Source: Microvelia longipes (lineage: Eukaryota; Arthropoda; Insecta; Hemiptera; Veliidae). Taken from it: DNA of 64,000 bases. The first letter of the stretch is position 1. Each line of letters begins with the position of its first letter. The notes below the pieces were generated by a model, which did no database searches, had not been told where the DNA came from, and saw nothing but the letters and a program-made list of their open reading frames with translations. Below are positions 32,341 through 44,609 of this stretch, piece after piece. The translations under genes and the position numbers were made by a program. The DNA lies in contig JACMZG010001863.1 in the NCBI GenBank assembly GCA_018340805.1, positions 54,545,762 to 54,609,761 on the forward strand, in the 5' to 3' direction.

Positions 32341-35062
32341 GAAATCATGGGCTCGCTTCGCTCGCCTTTTTGTATATGTTAATAAGTACCTTCTTTAGAG
32401 TATAAATTAAAAATAACCATACAATACTAGAGCTCGCTTCGCTCGCCTTTATATGCTTGTTTGTCAATATCTATTTTAAGAGAAACATATTAAACAAGGC
32501 ATAAAAATCATGGGCTCGCTTCGCGCGCCTTTTTGTATATGTTTATAAGTACCTTCTTTAGAGTATAAATTAAAAATAACTATACAATACTAGGGCTCGC
32601 TTCGCTCGCCTTTATATGCTTGTTTGTCATTTTAAGAGAAACATATTAAACAAGGCGTAAAAATCATGGGCTCGCTTCGCTCGCCTTTTTGTATATGTTT
32701 ATCAGTACCTTCTTAAGAGTATAAATTAAAAATAACCATACAATACTAGGGCTCGCTACGCTCGCCTTTATGTGCTTGTTAGTCAATGTCTACTTTAAAG
32801 AAACATTTAAGAAAGGCATAAAAATCATGGCTCGCTTCGCTCGCCTTTTTGTATATGTTTATCAGTACCTTCTAAATTGTATAAAATAAAAAATATAACC
32901 ATGCAATACTAGGGCTCGCTTCGCTCGCCTTTATGTGCTTGTTTGTTAATATCTATTATAAGAGAAACATTTAAAACAAGGCATAAAAATCATGGGCTCG
33001 CTTCGCTCGCCTTTTTGTATATGTTTATCAGTACCTTTTAAGAGTATAAATTTAAAATAATTATACAATACTAGGGCTCGCTACGCTCGCCTTTATGTGC
33101 TTGTTTGTCAAAATCTACTTTAAGAGAAACATTTTAAGAAAGGCATGAAAAAATCATAGGCTCGCTTCGCTCGCCTTTTTGTATATGTTTTATAAGTACC
33201 TTCTTTAGAGTATAATTAAAAATAACCATACAATACTAGGGCTCGCTACGCTCGCCTTTTATGTGCTTGTTTGTCAATATCTACTTTAAGAGAAACATTT
33301 AAAGAAAGGCATAAAAATCATGGGCTCGCTTCGCTCGCCTTTTGTATATGTTTATCAGTACCTTCTAAATTGTATAAAATAAAAATATAACCATGCAATA
33401 CTAGGGCTCGCTTCGCCTCGCCTTTATGTGCTTGTTTGTTAATATCTATTTAAGAGAAACATTTAAAACAAGGCATAAAAAAATCATGGGCTCGCTTCGC
33501 TCGCCTTTTTGTATATGTTTATCAGTACCTTTTAAGAGTATAATTTAAAAAATAATTATACAATACTAGGGCTCGCTACGCTCGCCTTTATGTGCTTGTT
33601 TGTCAATATCTACTTTAAGAGAAACATTTTAAGAAAGGCATGAAAATCATAGGCTCGCTTCGCTCGCCTTTTTGTATATGTTTATAAGTACCTTCTTTAG
33701 AGTATAAATTAAAAATAACCATACAATACTAGGGCTCGCTACTCTCGCCTTTATGTGCTTGTTTGTCAATATCTACTTTAAGAGAAACATTTAAGAAAGG
33801 CATAAAAATCATGGGCTCGCTTCGCTCGCCTTTTTGTATATGTTTATCAGTACCTTCTAAATAGTATAAAATAAAAAATATACCATGCAATACTAGGGCT
33901 CGCTACGCTGCCTTTATGTGCTTGTTTGTCATAATCTATTATAAGAGAAACATTTAAAAACAAGGCATAAAAATCATGGGCTCGCTTCGCTCGCCTTTTT
34001 TGTATATGTTTATCATACTTTTTAAGAGTATAATTTTAAATAACCATACAATACTAGGGCTCGCTACGCTCGCCTTTAAGTGCTTGTTTGTCAACATCTA
34101 CTTTAAGAGAAACATATTAAACAAGGCATCAAAATCATGGGCTTGCTTCGCTCGCCTTTTTGTATATGTTTATATGTACCTTCTTTAGAGTATAAATTAA
34201 AAATAACCATGCAATACTAGGGCTCGCTTCGCTCGTCTTTATGTGCTTGTTTGTCAATATCAATTTTAAGAGATACATTTTTAACAAGGCATAAAAATCA
34301 TGGGCTCGCTTCGCTTGCCTTTTTGTATATGTTTATAAGTACCTTCTTTAGATTATTAATTAAAAATAACCATACAATACTAGGGCTCGCTACGCTCGCC
34401 TTTATGTGCTTGTTTGTCAATATCTACTTTAAGAGAAACATTTTAAGAAAGGCATGAAAATCATGGGCTCGCTTCGCTCGCCTTTTTGTATATGTTTATA
34501 AGTACCTTCTTTAGAGTATAAATTTAAAATAACTATGCAATACTAGGGCTCGCTTCGCTCGCCTTTATGTGCTTGTTTGTTAATATCTATTTTAAGAGAA
34601 ACATTTTAAACAAGGCATGAAAATCATGGGCTCGCTTCGCTCGCCTTTTTGTATATGTTTATAAGTACCTTCTTTAGAGTATAAATTAAAAATAACTATA
34701 CAATACTAGGGCTCGCTTCGCTCGCCTTTATATGCTTGTTTGTCTATTTTAAGAGAAACATATTAAACAAGGCGTAAAAATCATGGGCTCGCTTCGCTTG
34801 CCTTTTTGTATATGTTTATCAGTACCTTCTTAAGAGTATAAAATAATAAAAAATAACCAATACAATACTAGGGCTGCTTTGCTTGCCTTTATGTGCTTGT
34901 TTGTCAATATCTATTTTAAGAGAAACATTTTAAAAGGCATGAAAATCATGGGCTCGCTTTCGCTCGCCTTTTTGTATATGTTTATCAGAACCTAATTTAT
35001 AGCATAGAGTAAAAACATAACATAATATTCTAGGGCTCGCTTCGCTCACCTTTAATTTGCTT
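32341..35062 (+). repeat. Satellite array, ~163-bp dimeric unit, about 17 copies
   Basis: Units start near 32347, 32512, 32667, 32828, 32992, 33157, 33319, 33486, 33650, 33811, 33976, 34136, 34299, 34464, 34625, 34784 and 34948. Each unit has two related halves: A with GGGCTCGCTTCGCTCGCC then TTTTTGTATATG, and B usually with GGGCTCGCTACGCTCGCC then TTTATGTGCTTG. The CpG-rich word is the most conserved part, in otherwise AT-rich DNA. Open frames across the array are repeat artefacts. Confidence 0.95.
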
Positions 35063-35084
35063 GGTTATATTTACTGCTTGGTGC

Positions 35085-36745
35085 CTTATGAACGATATTT
35101 TTGGCGGGTGTAATAGGCGCCATTTTAAAAAGCGATGCATATTTTGTGTACTACCCATGATACCTACAATTTGATAGCCCCACATGATTTTTCAAAAAAA
35201 TATTTTTTTTTGGCGCGTGCGCGTATGGGTGATTTTGAAATTGATATAATTAACTTTTGAAACATTTTTTTTCTGATGAATTTCTATGGCCGGAAAGTGC
35301 TTTATTGGCTATTGGTCCTATATTTTTAGGGCTTCTCCTTATGCTTAAAAGGGGGGGGGGGGCACAAGCATTTTTTGTGGTTTTCGAGATTTTTGGCGGG
35401 TGTAATAGCCGCCATTTTTGAAAAAGCGATGCATATTTGTGTACTACCATCGATACCCTACAATTTGATACCCCCACATGATTTTTCAAAAAAATTTTTT
35501 TTTGGCGCGGGCGCGTATGGGCGATTTTGATATTGCTTTAAATTAACTTTTGAAACTTTTTTTCCGAGAAAATTTCCTATGGCCCGGAAAGTGCTTTTAT
35601 TGGCTATTGGTCCCATATTTTTTAGGGCTTCGTATTAAAAGGGGGGGGGGGACAAGCATTTTTTTGGTGGTTATTCGTGGCTCAGTTTGTTGAAAAAGAC
35701 GATGCATACTTTGTACTACCCCCGATACCTCAATTTTACCCCACATAAAAAATATTTTTTTGGCGCGTGCCGCGTATGGGTAATTTTCTGAAATTGATAA
35801 AATTAACTTTTGAAATTTTTTCCGAAGAATTTCTAATGGCCCGAAAGTGCTTTTATTGGCTATTGGGTCCCATATTTTTAGGCTTTCTCCTTATGCCTTA
35901 AAAGGGGGGGGGACAACATTTATTTTTTGGTGGTTTTCGAGATTTTTTGGGCGGGTGTAATAGCCGCCATTTTTTGAAAAAGCGATGCATATTTGTGTTA
36001 CTACACCATCCTATTTGATACCCCACAATTTGATATTTGCGCATTTTCAAAAAAAATATTTTTTTTTTGTGGCGTAGGCGCGTACGCGGGTGCATTTTGG
36101 AAATTGATAAACCATTAACTTAGAAATGGATTTTTTTTTGGTTGAAGATATTTTTTTACTTATGACCGGGCCCGGCTTTTAGAATTGCTGCTTTTATTGG
36201 CTATTGGATCCCATATTTTTAGGGGCTTCTCCTTATGCCTTAAAAGGGGGGGGGACAAGCATTTTTTGGTGGTTTTTTTGAGATTTTTGGCGGGTGTAAT
36301 AGCCCGCCATTTTGAAAAAGCGATATTTGCATATATGATACCTGTGGTAATACCCACACGATAACGATACATGATTTCAAAAAAATATTTTTTTTTGGCG
36401 CGTGCGCGTATAATGGTGATTTTGAAATTGATAAATATTATACTTTTTTTTTTGAAGACTCGGGAAAGCTTCTGCTTTATTGGCTATTGGTCCCATATTT
36501 TTAGGGCCTTCTCCTTATGCCTTAAAAGGGGGGGGGGGGGACAAGCATTTTTTGGTGGTTTTCGAGATTTTTGGCGGGTGTAATAGCCGCCATTTTGAAA
36601 AAGCGATGCATATTTGTGTACTACCCATCGATACCTACAATTTGATACCCCACATGATTTTTCAAAAAAATATTTTTTTTTGGCGAATGTGCGCATTCGC
36701 TCATAAATCGACAGATGCGCGTGTGATATAGTTGGCTTTATTTTT
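35085..36745 (+). repeat. Second satellite, ~290-bp unit, about 5.5 copies, each with a G-run
   Basis: Block TTGGCGGGTGTAATAG...CGCCAT recurs near 35100, 35393, 35670 (degraded), 35944, 36286 and 36572. Each unit carries TTGGCTATTGG, CTTATGCCTTAAAA followed by 8-13 G, and a TTTTTTTTGGCGCG block. Units vary in length, mostly at homopolymers. It directly abuts the first satellite. No gene. Confidence 0.9.
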
Positions 36746-36848
36746 CCTGTTGTTGGATAAAATAGTTACACATGTATACCAAATTTCAACTTCCTAGCTA
36801 TTGTAGTTCCTGAGATGAGAAATCGGACAGACAGACGCTCGACAGAAA

Positions 36849-36878
36849 GTATAAGGGTTTCGAAGATTATCTTCGAAA
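36849..36878. repeat. Near-perfect palindrome (14-bp arms)
   Basis: AGGGTTTCGAAGAT, one base, then its reverse complement. Follows a 'gacagacagacgctcgaca' tail, a common end of dispersed insect repeats. Confidence 0.85.
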
Positions 36879-36879
36879 C

Positions 36880-37489
36880 CCTAACAAAGTAAATAAACCA
36901 AAAATTGTTATAAAAATACAAACAAACCCGAACAGTAAAAATTGTAGAGTATATATAAAATAGAACTTATAAAGATGTTTATCAATAAAATAATTCTAAA
37001 TAACAACTTAAATCTAAATAAAGATCGACATTTTCTTAGGGAATATTTATTTGTGTAGGTTGGCCATTCTTAAAAATTATCATGATTTGAAATTATTCGT
37101 GTCTGTTTTGTTTTCTACTTAGTATTTTGAATATTTTTAAAACTTGTATTATTCTTTCCTTATTCTGTATCCGCTATTTATAATTTTAGTGTTTTTTCCG
37201 CTACAAATTAGTGTTTTTATTGAACGTGGAATATACGACAAGGAACAACAGAAAATGAAAAATACACTGGTCTTATGAAGAAGGCGAAGAACTTAAATCA
37301 TAAGTAGCATTTATTTGGTGCTAAAGAATGCATCTATTTGACCAATGAAGTTTCGACAGCAGACAGCATAATGCTGCTAAATCAATAGTTTGATTAAACA
37401 TCACAAGAAAAAAAGGTAAATAAATTCATAATAATAATTCATAAGTTTATTAAATAACCAAAGAAATTGAAAGCAATAATAATTATTAA
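36880..37489. other. AT-rich spacer, no gene seen
   Basis: No supported feature between the palindrome and the GGGTTCAACCC repeat. Confidence 0.45.
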
Positions 37490-37680
37490 AGTAACCTGAC
37501 TTAGGACTCCGGGTTCAACCCCGATAAGTGTCTACATGACACATTATCGGGATTCAACCCACAAATGATCGGTGTCGATATCAGTGTTCAACCCCGGGTT
37601 GAACCCACGTTTAGACGGAGTAAAATCGGTGTCAAGGATTCAACCTGGTGTTTAACCCATCGCAGACGAGGTAATTAGTC
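37490..37680 (-). repeat. Inverted copy of the 30195-30320 repeat
   Basis: Contains TTCAACCCCGGGTTGAA (near-palindromic) and further GGGTTCAACC words, with the ACGAGGTAAT block that pairs with ACCTCGT at 30210. Class unknown. Confidence 0.45.
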
Positions 37681-37735
37681 CATTCATCAGCGGTTTAAGG
37701 TATAAATTTTAAAGAACTGCCTTGAATTTTGAAAC

Positions 37736-38051
37736 CATAGAGATATATACTAGAGGGAACATAGCCTATCGTAATACATTGAGAGGCCTGAAACATTTTA
37801 GTGGGGCTCTCAGGGGCTCTGTGTAACCTCATTGAAACCTCCTCCAAGAGGGGGTTGAGGTTATAATTAATCAATTGTTTTGGGCTTCCCACAGATTGTT
37901 TGTGTTGTGATTTGTATTTTAAACATTCTACTATATAATTTACTGTTTTTTGTTCTGTTTATTTGATGATAATGATTATCGAATGTGGTCAGGTTACTTT
38001 TTCGATGTTTCAAAATTCAACCAATAGGGCCTCTAGTAATATATCTCGATG
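37736..38051 (-). mobile_element. MITE family A, full copy with 8-bp target duplication
   Basis: 316 bp between terminal inverted repeats CATAGAGATATATACTAGAG and its imperfect partner at 38028-38051. Flanked by TTTGAAAC at 37728-37735 and 38052-38059. Internal blocks: AGGCCTGAAAC, GGGGCTCTCAGGGGCTCTGT, 'ggcttcccaca..ttgtttgtg', 'gtggtcaggttac'. No coding capacity. The 8-bp target duplication fits hAT-type transposition; superfamily assignment is inference. Confidence 0.9.
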
Positions 38052-38059
38052 TTTGAAAC

Positions 38060-39915
38060 ACACTTAGCAAAAATGTCAAGGAAAAAAAAGTTATATGGTG
38101 CCAATGTGTGCACCCTGGGGGTGTGCCACCCCTTCTTGGAGGTGAAAATATTTCATTCACCTTAAACTAACCCCGGGATTCGATAGAGTGTTCTATTTTA
38201 GGTAAACAATGTTCTTTAGACTTTTCTTGTTAAGTTAATACTTTCCGAGTTATTCACGATTGAAATTGATACTTTTGTACCTAAAAATGCATGTTTTTGA
38301 ATGGTTTTTTTAAAAATATCTCAAATTATTGGAATAAAAAGAAGTCTTTGAAAATAACAAATCGAATTGTTTTGTAAAAAATATTTATCGCAATAATACA
38401 TCCCGAGTTACAGCCTGATGTAGGTGAGGATTTATTCCAATCAACTTTAAATCCAACCTTTTATCATTAAATGACTTCACAAGTTTTTTAAAAAAATGCA
38501 TAGAATGTTTTTTAAAGTGTTTAAAAAAATCTTTAAAATGAGATATGGTAAAAGTGATTTGGATGAAAAATAATTGCGTGATTACAAAAAGAGGATAGAA
38601 GTCTCTTTTTTAAAAAACAAATAAGGGATTAAACCTATGTCTATTTCACAAAAATGAAAATTAATCTTTACCGCTGCACAATTATCTTTATTTATGTACT
38701 GACAATGGATCCCGAGGGGTTCAGCTATTTAAAATGCTTAGATTTAAAAAAAAAATGATTTTATTATATTATTTTTTTATAAATTTTTTCGATTTTTCGA
38801 AATAACTAAAAAACTAATGCGAATATGATAATAAATATAAGGGAAAAATGTAGTAAATTTTGTCCTGAAAATTTTCCATTTTTTAAATTTCTCTACAGTA
38901 AAAATGAACTGAGATATTAGAGCTTAAAGTTTGCACATACGTGTGGGAAGTACCTTTCTCAAGCCCTGCAAATCGCATGCATTCAAGATAGAGGGATTCA
39001 AAAAAGTTCAAATTTTCAGAGGTTGTAGCCCTTGAAATTCCCTTCAAAATGAGCTGTTTTTGAATTGAAATATTTTTAAAATTAAAGAAGTTATCGTTTA
39101 AAAACCATTTACGTTTTTCTGTCAACTTTTTCGGAATAAATAACGTATCAATCAGAAAAATAATCTTTTTCTGATGTATGATTTTTTTATGTATGCGTAA
39201 AAGCCTTATCAGTAACTATTTTTTTTCTGGATTTTTGAAACTGAGCTTCTAATAAGCGCAAATAAAACTGATTTAAAAGTCTCAGTCATGATATAAGACT
39301 CTCTTACATCTTTACATTCTTCTCTCCGCCACTGATGACCGTTTAGGTTGAAAGGCGGTTTTAAATTAAATTCAGTAAAGTAACATCGTAGAGAGGCTTT
39401 TTTGTATTGATTATTAATTTAATAATAATAAGCATACTGTATAGCTTATGGAATAAATCTGCGCATTTATTTTGAAAAATCCAGAAAAAAATGAATTAAA
39501 ATCAAGGTGTAACTGACAAGGACATTCTTGCAGAAACCAAAATATCAGACAAAAATTGGCTGATTAGGGAAGAAATCAAGCATTCTAAAAAAAATTGCCC
39601 GGCTTGCAAACCTCTGCGTGAAAATTCTTCCATTGGTTGATTTGCTGATTAATGCCTAATATTTCCGAAAGTAGGCTCTGTCAATTTATTCATAGATGTG
39701 GTTGTTAGTGGTATTTATAAGCACCACGGCACTGTCCACGGCACTAATTATGGTACCGATTGATTCCCCAGTACCGGAATAGCTTACACCACGCATGCCT
39801 ATCTACCTGAATATGTCACACCTTGTTTTAAAGTTTCAATTTTTAATAAGAAAAATAATTTAATTAATAAGATAATTTTTAATAAAAAGATTAATTCGTT
39901 TAATTTTTAATATTG
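38060..39915. other. AT-rich DNA with dispersed-repeat character, no gene seen
   Basis: Includes a 'gtgtgccaccccttcttggagg' type block near 38105-38150 and long A/T-rich text in the style of non-coding dispersed repeats ('ttttgaatggttttttt'). An 80-codon minus-strand frame near 38883-39125 has no supporting signal. Nothing else I can support. Confidence 0.4.
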
Positions 39916-39919
39916 GCCC

Positions 39920-40405
39920 AAGGGAAACTTGTAAAAAGACTTTTATAACAAACAAGATCATAATATTTCCGTCCTTAATTATTTTAGAGTCGTTTTAAGC
40001 TAGTGAGAAAATATCCCAACAAATTCAAAACTCACTCCAGCGTGCACAATTTGAACACTAGAAATAAGTTGGATCTGTACCCAGTAAAATGTAGAACATC
40101 ATTATTTAAAGCGTCACCATTCAATCTGGCTATAAGTTGTTACAATAAACTACCTCACTCAGTTAGGTCATTTGAAAAGATTAATTCTTTTATTAAAGAA
40201 ACAAAACAATTTTTGATAGAAAAAGGATATTATTCATTGCAGGATTTTATTGCATAAAATAATCCTATATTATATATTGTGCTTTTTTATATTGTTAGCT
40301 ATGTAGTTGTGTGTTATATTTTTTATTTAATTATTTGTGTATTATTTGACTTGTTATATACTTATTTATTAAGTCACTTAACCAATAAAGATTAATAATA
40401 ATAAG
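39920..40405 (+). mobile_element. LINE 3' fragment (C-terminus of a Jockey/CR1-like RT)
   Basis: 40003-40257 encodes the end of an insect LINE ORF2: HNLNTRNKLDLYP, FKASPFNLAISCYNKLP, then ETKQFLIEKGYYSLQDFIA and stop. This is the conserved pattern of RT-protein C-termini in these LINEs. The upstream 39920-40000 continues the same protein with frame breaks (TCKKTFITNK). The 3' UTR ends AATAAAGATTAATAATAATAA at about 40404. A 5'-truncated dead copy. Confidence 0.65.
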
Positions 40406-41275
40406 CCATTTCAAGTTTCAATTTTTTCCATGAGGTCAAACTTAGGTTGATGACGTCATAATTTTTTCACAAACAATAGGCTCCGTAAATTCCTCAATAT
40501 CTCACCGTATGCCAAGTTTCGTTTCGATTTGAGAAAGCCTTCAAGAGTTCTTTCGCCATAAGCAATAGTAGAAACTTTTACATACTTATACAAATGAATA
40601 AATAAATACACACAGCGTCATTCAATATCAAGAAGCAGTTGATATCATAAGATTTTCCAGAAACAGGATTCTGAGGTGGAGAGAAAAGTGGATTTAAATA
40701 TTTAATTTTTCTCAAATACAGTAAAATAAACAGTTTGTAGAAAACTCGAGTAATTTGTCTATCATGTTCATGAGTTTGACAAGTAAAGTCAATCCAAAGG
40801 AAAGGACTTTTTACCCTTCCGTAAGAGTCAGGTTAGATACTTTTCAAAGGTACCTTGTACCCGATTTCTTTGAGAAAATATTTGACTTTTTATTTTTATT
40901 TAAAACTCCTAATGGGTTTCAAAGACAAAACTAACAAATGACTCCTCAGTGTCTACCAAAGCTCATTTAAACTCTTTTCGTTCCCTTCAAGAAATAAAAT
41001 AAAAAGGCTAAGGGGGAAAAAAAGAAAAACTTAAATATTTTCAAAGATAATTGTTAGACATTAAGTTAGAATAAATTGGTTTTCGTCAACCGTTGCACTG
41101 GGAGGTCACGTAAAATTCGTATTTATTTGTCCACGTCTAACACTTACAGCCTTCTTATCTGAACTGTTTAATTTCTTTTTTCAAAAAATTTCTCAAAGAG
41201 TTGAAATAAGTTTTTTTTGTTTGTCTACTTAATATTACACCCTTCCTTTGTCCTTATTTTAAATAATATTGTTTA
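40406..41275. other. AT-rich spacer, no gene seen
   Basis: Starts with a generic 'gtttcgtttcgatttgagaaagc' repeat block. No exon or RNA gene supported. Confidence 0.4.
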
Positions 41276-41323
41276 AAAGCCCAGCACTTTTTCTTCTATA
41301 TAGAAGAAAAAGTGCTGGGCTTT
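41276..41323. repeat. Perfect 48-bp palindrome
   Basis: AAAGCCCAGCACTTTTTCTT leads into a TATA centre and its exact reverse complement; the pairing extends imperfectly a few bases outward. Could extrude a cruciform or be a foldback sequencing artefact. Confidence 0.9.
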
Positions 41324-41469
41324 GAAACAGTAACTTTTTATAGTCATTTGAATATTTCTTTTTTTAAGCAATATTTCTTTTAGATTGTTTAACTGTCTTA
41401 AAAAAGAACAGGGAGGGAAGAAAACAAGTTTACGAAAATAATGAATTGCTGAGTTTATATAAGAATTTG

Positions 41470-41540
41470 TATATATATTATATATATATATATATATATA
41501 ATATATAATATAATATATATATAGTATTAATATATATAAC
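41470..41540. repeat. Interrupted (AT)n array
   Basis: AT dinucleotides with TAATATA interruptions, followed at 41545-41620 by a GC-richer block with two 'gttccg' words. Confidence 0.9.
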
Positions 41541-41689
41541 AGGGTTCGTTCTTATATAGTGGTGTTCCGTGAAACCTTAGGGTTCCGCGAGATATTGAGT
41601 AGTTTCGAGTGGGATGATGCAATAATAAAACATTTAATGAACTCTCGTTAGGAATTTTGCTTTTGTTATCATCGTGACTCTGTTAATTA

Positions 41690-41785
41690 TCCAAAAGATG
41701 ATACCCAAAATATGATGGCCAGATGATGATACCCAAAAGATGATGACCAAAAGATGATGGCCAAAAGATGATAGCCAAAAGAAAG
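41690..41785. repeat. Minisatellite, ~15-bp unit (GATGATGGCCAAAA)
   Basis: About six units of GATGATNNCCAAAA with small changes. Non-coding. Confidence 0.85.
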
Positions 41786-42332
41786 TACTCTTTGTATATG
41801 GAGCAGGATTTTCATGGGTAAACTAAAACTAAATTTACATCTAGTCTAGATCTAAATTTATTTAGATCAAGTGATTAAATTAGATCTAATTTAATTTAAG
41901 GTTCTGCAGGCTGATGGAGATGAAAGTTGTTAAGTTATACTGAGTTTTCGTATGTCCGAAAACTTACTCAGTGAAAGTGAAGCCGGGGCACGAATAACGC
42001 AAGTGAGTAGGAACGAAGTGCTTAGTTCTTGAAGACAGACGTCTCCTAGTAGCACTGCGGAACTTTGGACTATAGGTCAGGGCTAAAGAATGAGTTTGTG
42101 CACAATGGAGTTGCTGGAGTTCCCTGTTGGGTGGTGCTGGACTGGCCTGAGCGGTGAGCTTAGCTCAAACCTGGTGATGCTAGAGAAGCTGATGGGATTG
42201 GTGAGACTGGTTAAACGAAGGCAGGCCAAGTGAGACTAATGTGATCAGAGGAGCTAAGTAACTAAGCACACTGTAAACCAATAGTCAGCGCCAATCAATT
42301 AAGCAACATAACATTTCCATCTATGTTAAAAC
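41786..42332. other. No gene seen
   Basis: Moderate-complexity DNA with no exon signals that I can defend. It ends at the left target duplication of the foldback element. Confidence 0.4.
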
Positions 42333-42343
42333 AATTTAAGAAA

Positions 42344-42625
42344 CACAATATAATTGTGCGAGAGACACCTAGAAAATGTAACAAGCACGATACAATGCTA
42401 CATCTGGCAATGCTTGCTACTCTCTCGGCGTGAGTTAGACGTAACGAAACAGAGTGGGACATGACATTATGTCGAGCCATTAATGACCACGAATGTCGAA
42501 TGATAGAACAGTTCCCAGAAGTAGGATTATGCATCTTGCTTGTTACATTTCCTAGGTGTCTCTCGCAAAATTATATTGTGTCAACTATTCATGTTATGCA
42601 AAACTCGGTTGTATCAAATGATATA
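42344..42625. mobile_element. Foldback element family C, short copy, 11-bp target duplication
   Basis: Begins CACAATATAATTGTGCGAG and returns inverted (CTCGCAAAATTATATTGTG) at about 42568-42586, followed by a non-inverted ~40-bp tail ending TATCAAATGATATA. Flanked by AATTTAAGAAA at 42333-42343 and 42626-42636. Same tail and head as 52174-52570. Non-coding. Confidence 0.85.
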
Positions 42626-42636
42626 AATTTAAGAAA

Positions 42637-43538
42637 TTTCATTCGTCACATTAATTTATTGTGTCAATAAAATACAATTTAATTTGCTTCAATACATCGG
42701 CATTGAAGCAAACAAGCAGGATTGTTAGTAAAATAAGGAAAGCGTTCAAATTAAGTTCAAGCAATTTATAATTATTTTAATTCTCAATAAAATAATGTTT
42801 ATTCTACAATAATGTCAGTTCATTTGGAGTATGGGCTATATTTATGTGTTCTGCACGTAATGTCTTTTTTTCATCGTCAGTCGAAGAAGAAAAAAATGTG
42901 AACAGCTGGAATAGAATAAAGTTGATTCTATTCAACTACAGTCTTACCCTTTAACTTTAAATAATTAATAAAGCGCCCTTGTATGCTTAATTTTCAGATA
43001 ACAATTCGCTAAATAGAATTTATAACAAACTGATTATTGAATGAAGTATTTCCGTTTACTTGACAAGGGGCGTCAAAACAGAAACAAACACGTGAAAATA
43101 AAAAAATATAAATAGAATAAAAGTATTTTACTCCTCGGAATGCTTCAAACCTTTGTAACGAAGGGAAAAGCCAGGAGAACTGGAGAAAAGCAGTGAAAAT
43201 TCAAAGAAATATTTGATTACACAGCCGGTTAAATATTACACGATTTCTGACAGCAGTCATACAATTTTTTTTCTGAATATGAAATCCAAGGCTACCAATT
43301 TTCTTTAGTGACTAAAAAAATCCCTAAAATTTTTACTCCTCAATTAGGTAATGCAAGAGAAAAAAAAATGTAACATTTTTTTGAAGAAAAAAAGTGTCTG
43401 ATTTGATGGAGTTGAAGTGGACAGGGGAAAGATGTCTCCCTTCCCTGCCATTTTTTCATTTTTTTACTATTTTGCTTCCAAGTATCCATTAATGTTTTGT
43501 GGCACATGAAGATATCTAGGATTTTCATTTTATAGACC
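42637..43538. other. AT-rich spacer, no gene seen
   Basis: No supported exon, RNA gene or repeat. A 77-codon minus-strand frame at 43340-43573 overlaps the MITE and is not credible. Confidence 0.4.
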
Positions 43539-43546
43539 ATAAAACG

Positions 43547-43856
43547 CATAGAGATATACACTAGAGGGGGCATAACCTATCTCAATACATTGAGAGCCCT
43601 GAAACATCATTTTGGGGCTTTCAGGGGCTCTGTGTAACCTCAATGAATCCTCTTTTAAGAGTAAGTTAAGGTTATAATAAATCATTTTTTTTCGGCTTCC
43701 TGCATGCACATTGTTTGTGTTTTGATTTATATTTTCAGCATTCTACTATATAATTCACTGTAATTTTGTTCAGTTCATTTGATTATTGATAGTCGAAGGT
43801 GGTCAGGTTATTTATTCGATGTTTCAAAATTCAACCAATAGTAATATATCTCTATG
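43547..43856 (-). mobile_element. MITE family A, full copy with perfect 8-bp target duplication
   Basis: 310 bp with ends CATAGAGATATACACTAGAG and GTAATATATCTCTATG. Flanked by ATAAAACG at 43539-43546 and 43857-43864. Internal blocks as in the 37736 copy. A solo end fragment of the same family (ATATTACTAGAGAGGCC) sits at about 43946-43964. Confidence 0.92.
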
Positions 43857-43964
43857 ATAAAACGTATTATACCTTTTTCTTTGAAGTTCCCATAAGAAAG
43901 AAGGTTGAAGATAAAGAGCATAGGGCTTAGTGCCCTAGAAATAATATTACTAGAGAGGCCTTCC

Positions 43965-44609
43965 TACCCTCCCACGACACGGGCCATCTCATTAGCGAAT
44001 TTTTATCAAATAAAATTCGCTTAAAATGGAGAAAAGTGACACTTAACTTCTGGTCTGAATCTGCTGGGAGGAAAGTATTTTTAGTTACCATGGCAACTAA
44101 CTACCGCTCTATTTCTAACCACAACTAACTATTGGCTATTTAACTTCCGTTCTGCATATCCTTTTTAGCTCAGTTGGTAATGTCTTTAGCTCTTAAGTTG
44201 AAGGTTATAAGTTCGATCCTTACTGCGGACGCACGCTTTTAAACTTTTTACGCTTGTTTCACATGATTTATGTAAACTAATTTTACAGAGTTAAACTTAG
44301 ACGTTTTTGCATGTACATTTACGACTACGTTTCTATGTTTGCCTAATCGGCAAAGATATTTAAAAGTCTTAATAAATAATAATTAGTATTATTTATTAAT
44401 ATTATTATTATTATTAATCAAATTTACGTATTTTGCTTTGATTACCAACATATTTAAACAAATCGGGTAAGGAGTTCCTTAGAATATTTCGCCCTATCAC
44501 ATCGGATTCGCTACGGTTATCCTTCCTAACTTCGAACTCGCTTCGCTCGTCCTCAGACTATACAAGTCGTTAAATTTATACTAAAATTCGCCTCGCTCGT
44601 TCATGATCC
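43965..44609. other. Spacer with tRNA-like segment
   Basis: Apart from the tRNA-like segment at 44163-44236 and CpG-rich CTCGCTTCGCTCGTCC words near 44527, related to the satellite word, nothing is seen. Confidence 0.45.
44163..44236 (+). tRNA. tRNA-Lys(CTT)-like pseudogene or SINE head
   Basis: TTTTAGCTCAGTTGGTAATG is a good D-arm/A box, the anticodon region has CTCTTAA as in tRNA-Lys(CTT), and the T-arm reads AAGTTCGATCCTT. The anticodon stem mispairs and the acceptor strands do not match, so it is unlikely to be functional. Confidence 0.35.

Noticed and set aside
32341..35062. CRISPR-like look of regularly spaced identical words
   Set aside because: The text between the conserved words is itself repeated, so there are no unique spacers; this is a eukaryotic satellite.
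33976..36731. Open frames of 65-83 codons inside the two satellites
   Set aside because: They follow the repeat period and change with unit length; repeat artefacts.
41545..41620. hAT-type MITE suggested by paired 'gttccg' words
   Set aside because: No terminal inverted repeats or target duplication could be located; only a resemblance in wording.
44163..44236. Functional tRNA-Lys gene
   Set aside because: A and B boxes are good, but the anticodon stem mispairs and the acceptor ends do not match; kept only as a tRNA-like segment.
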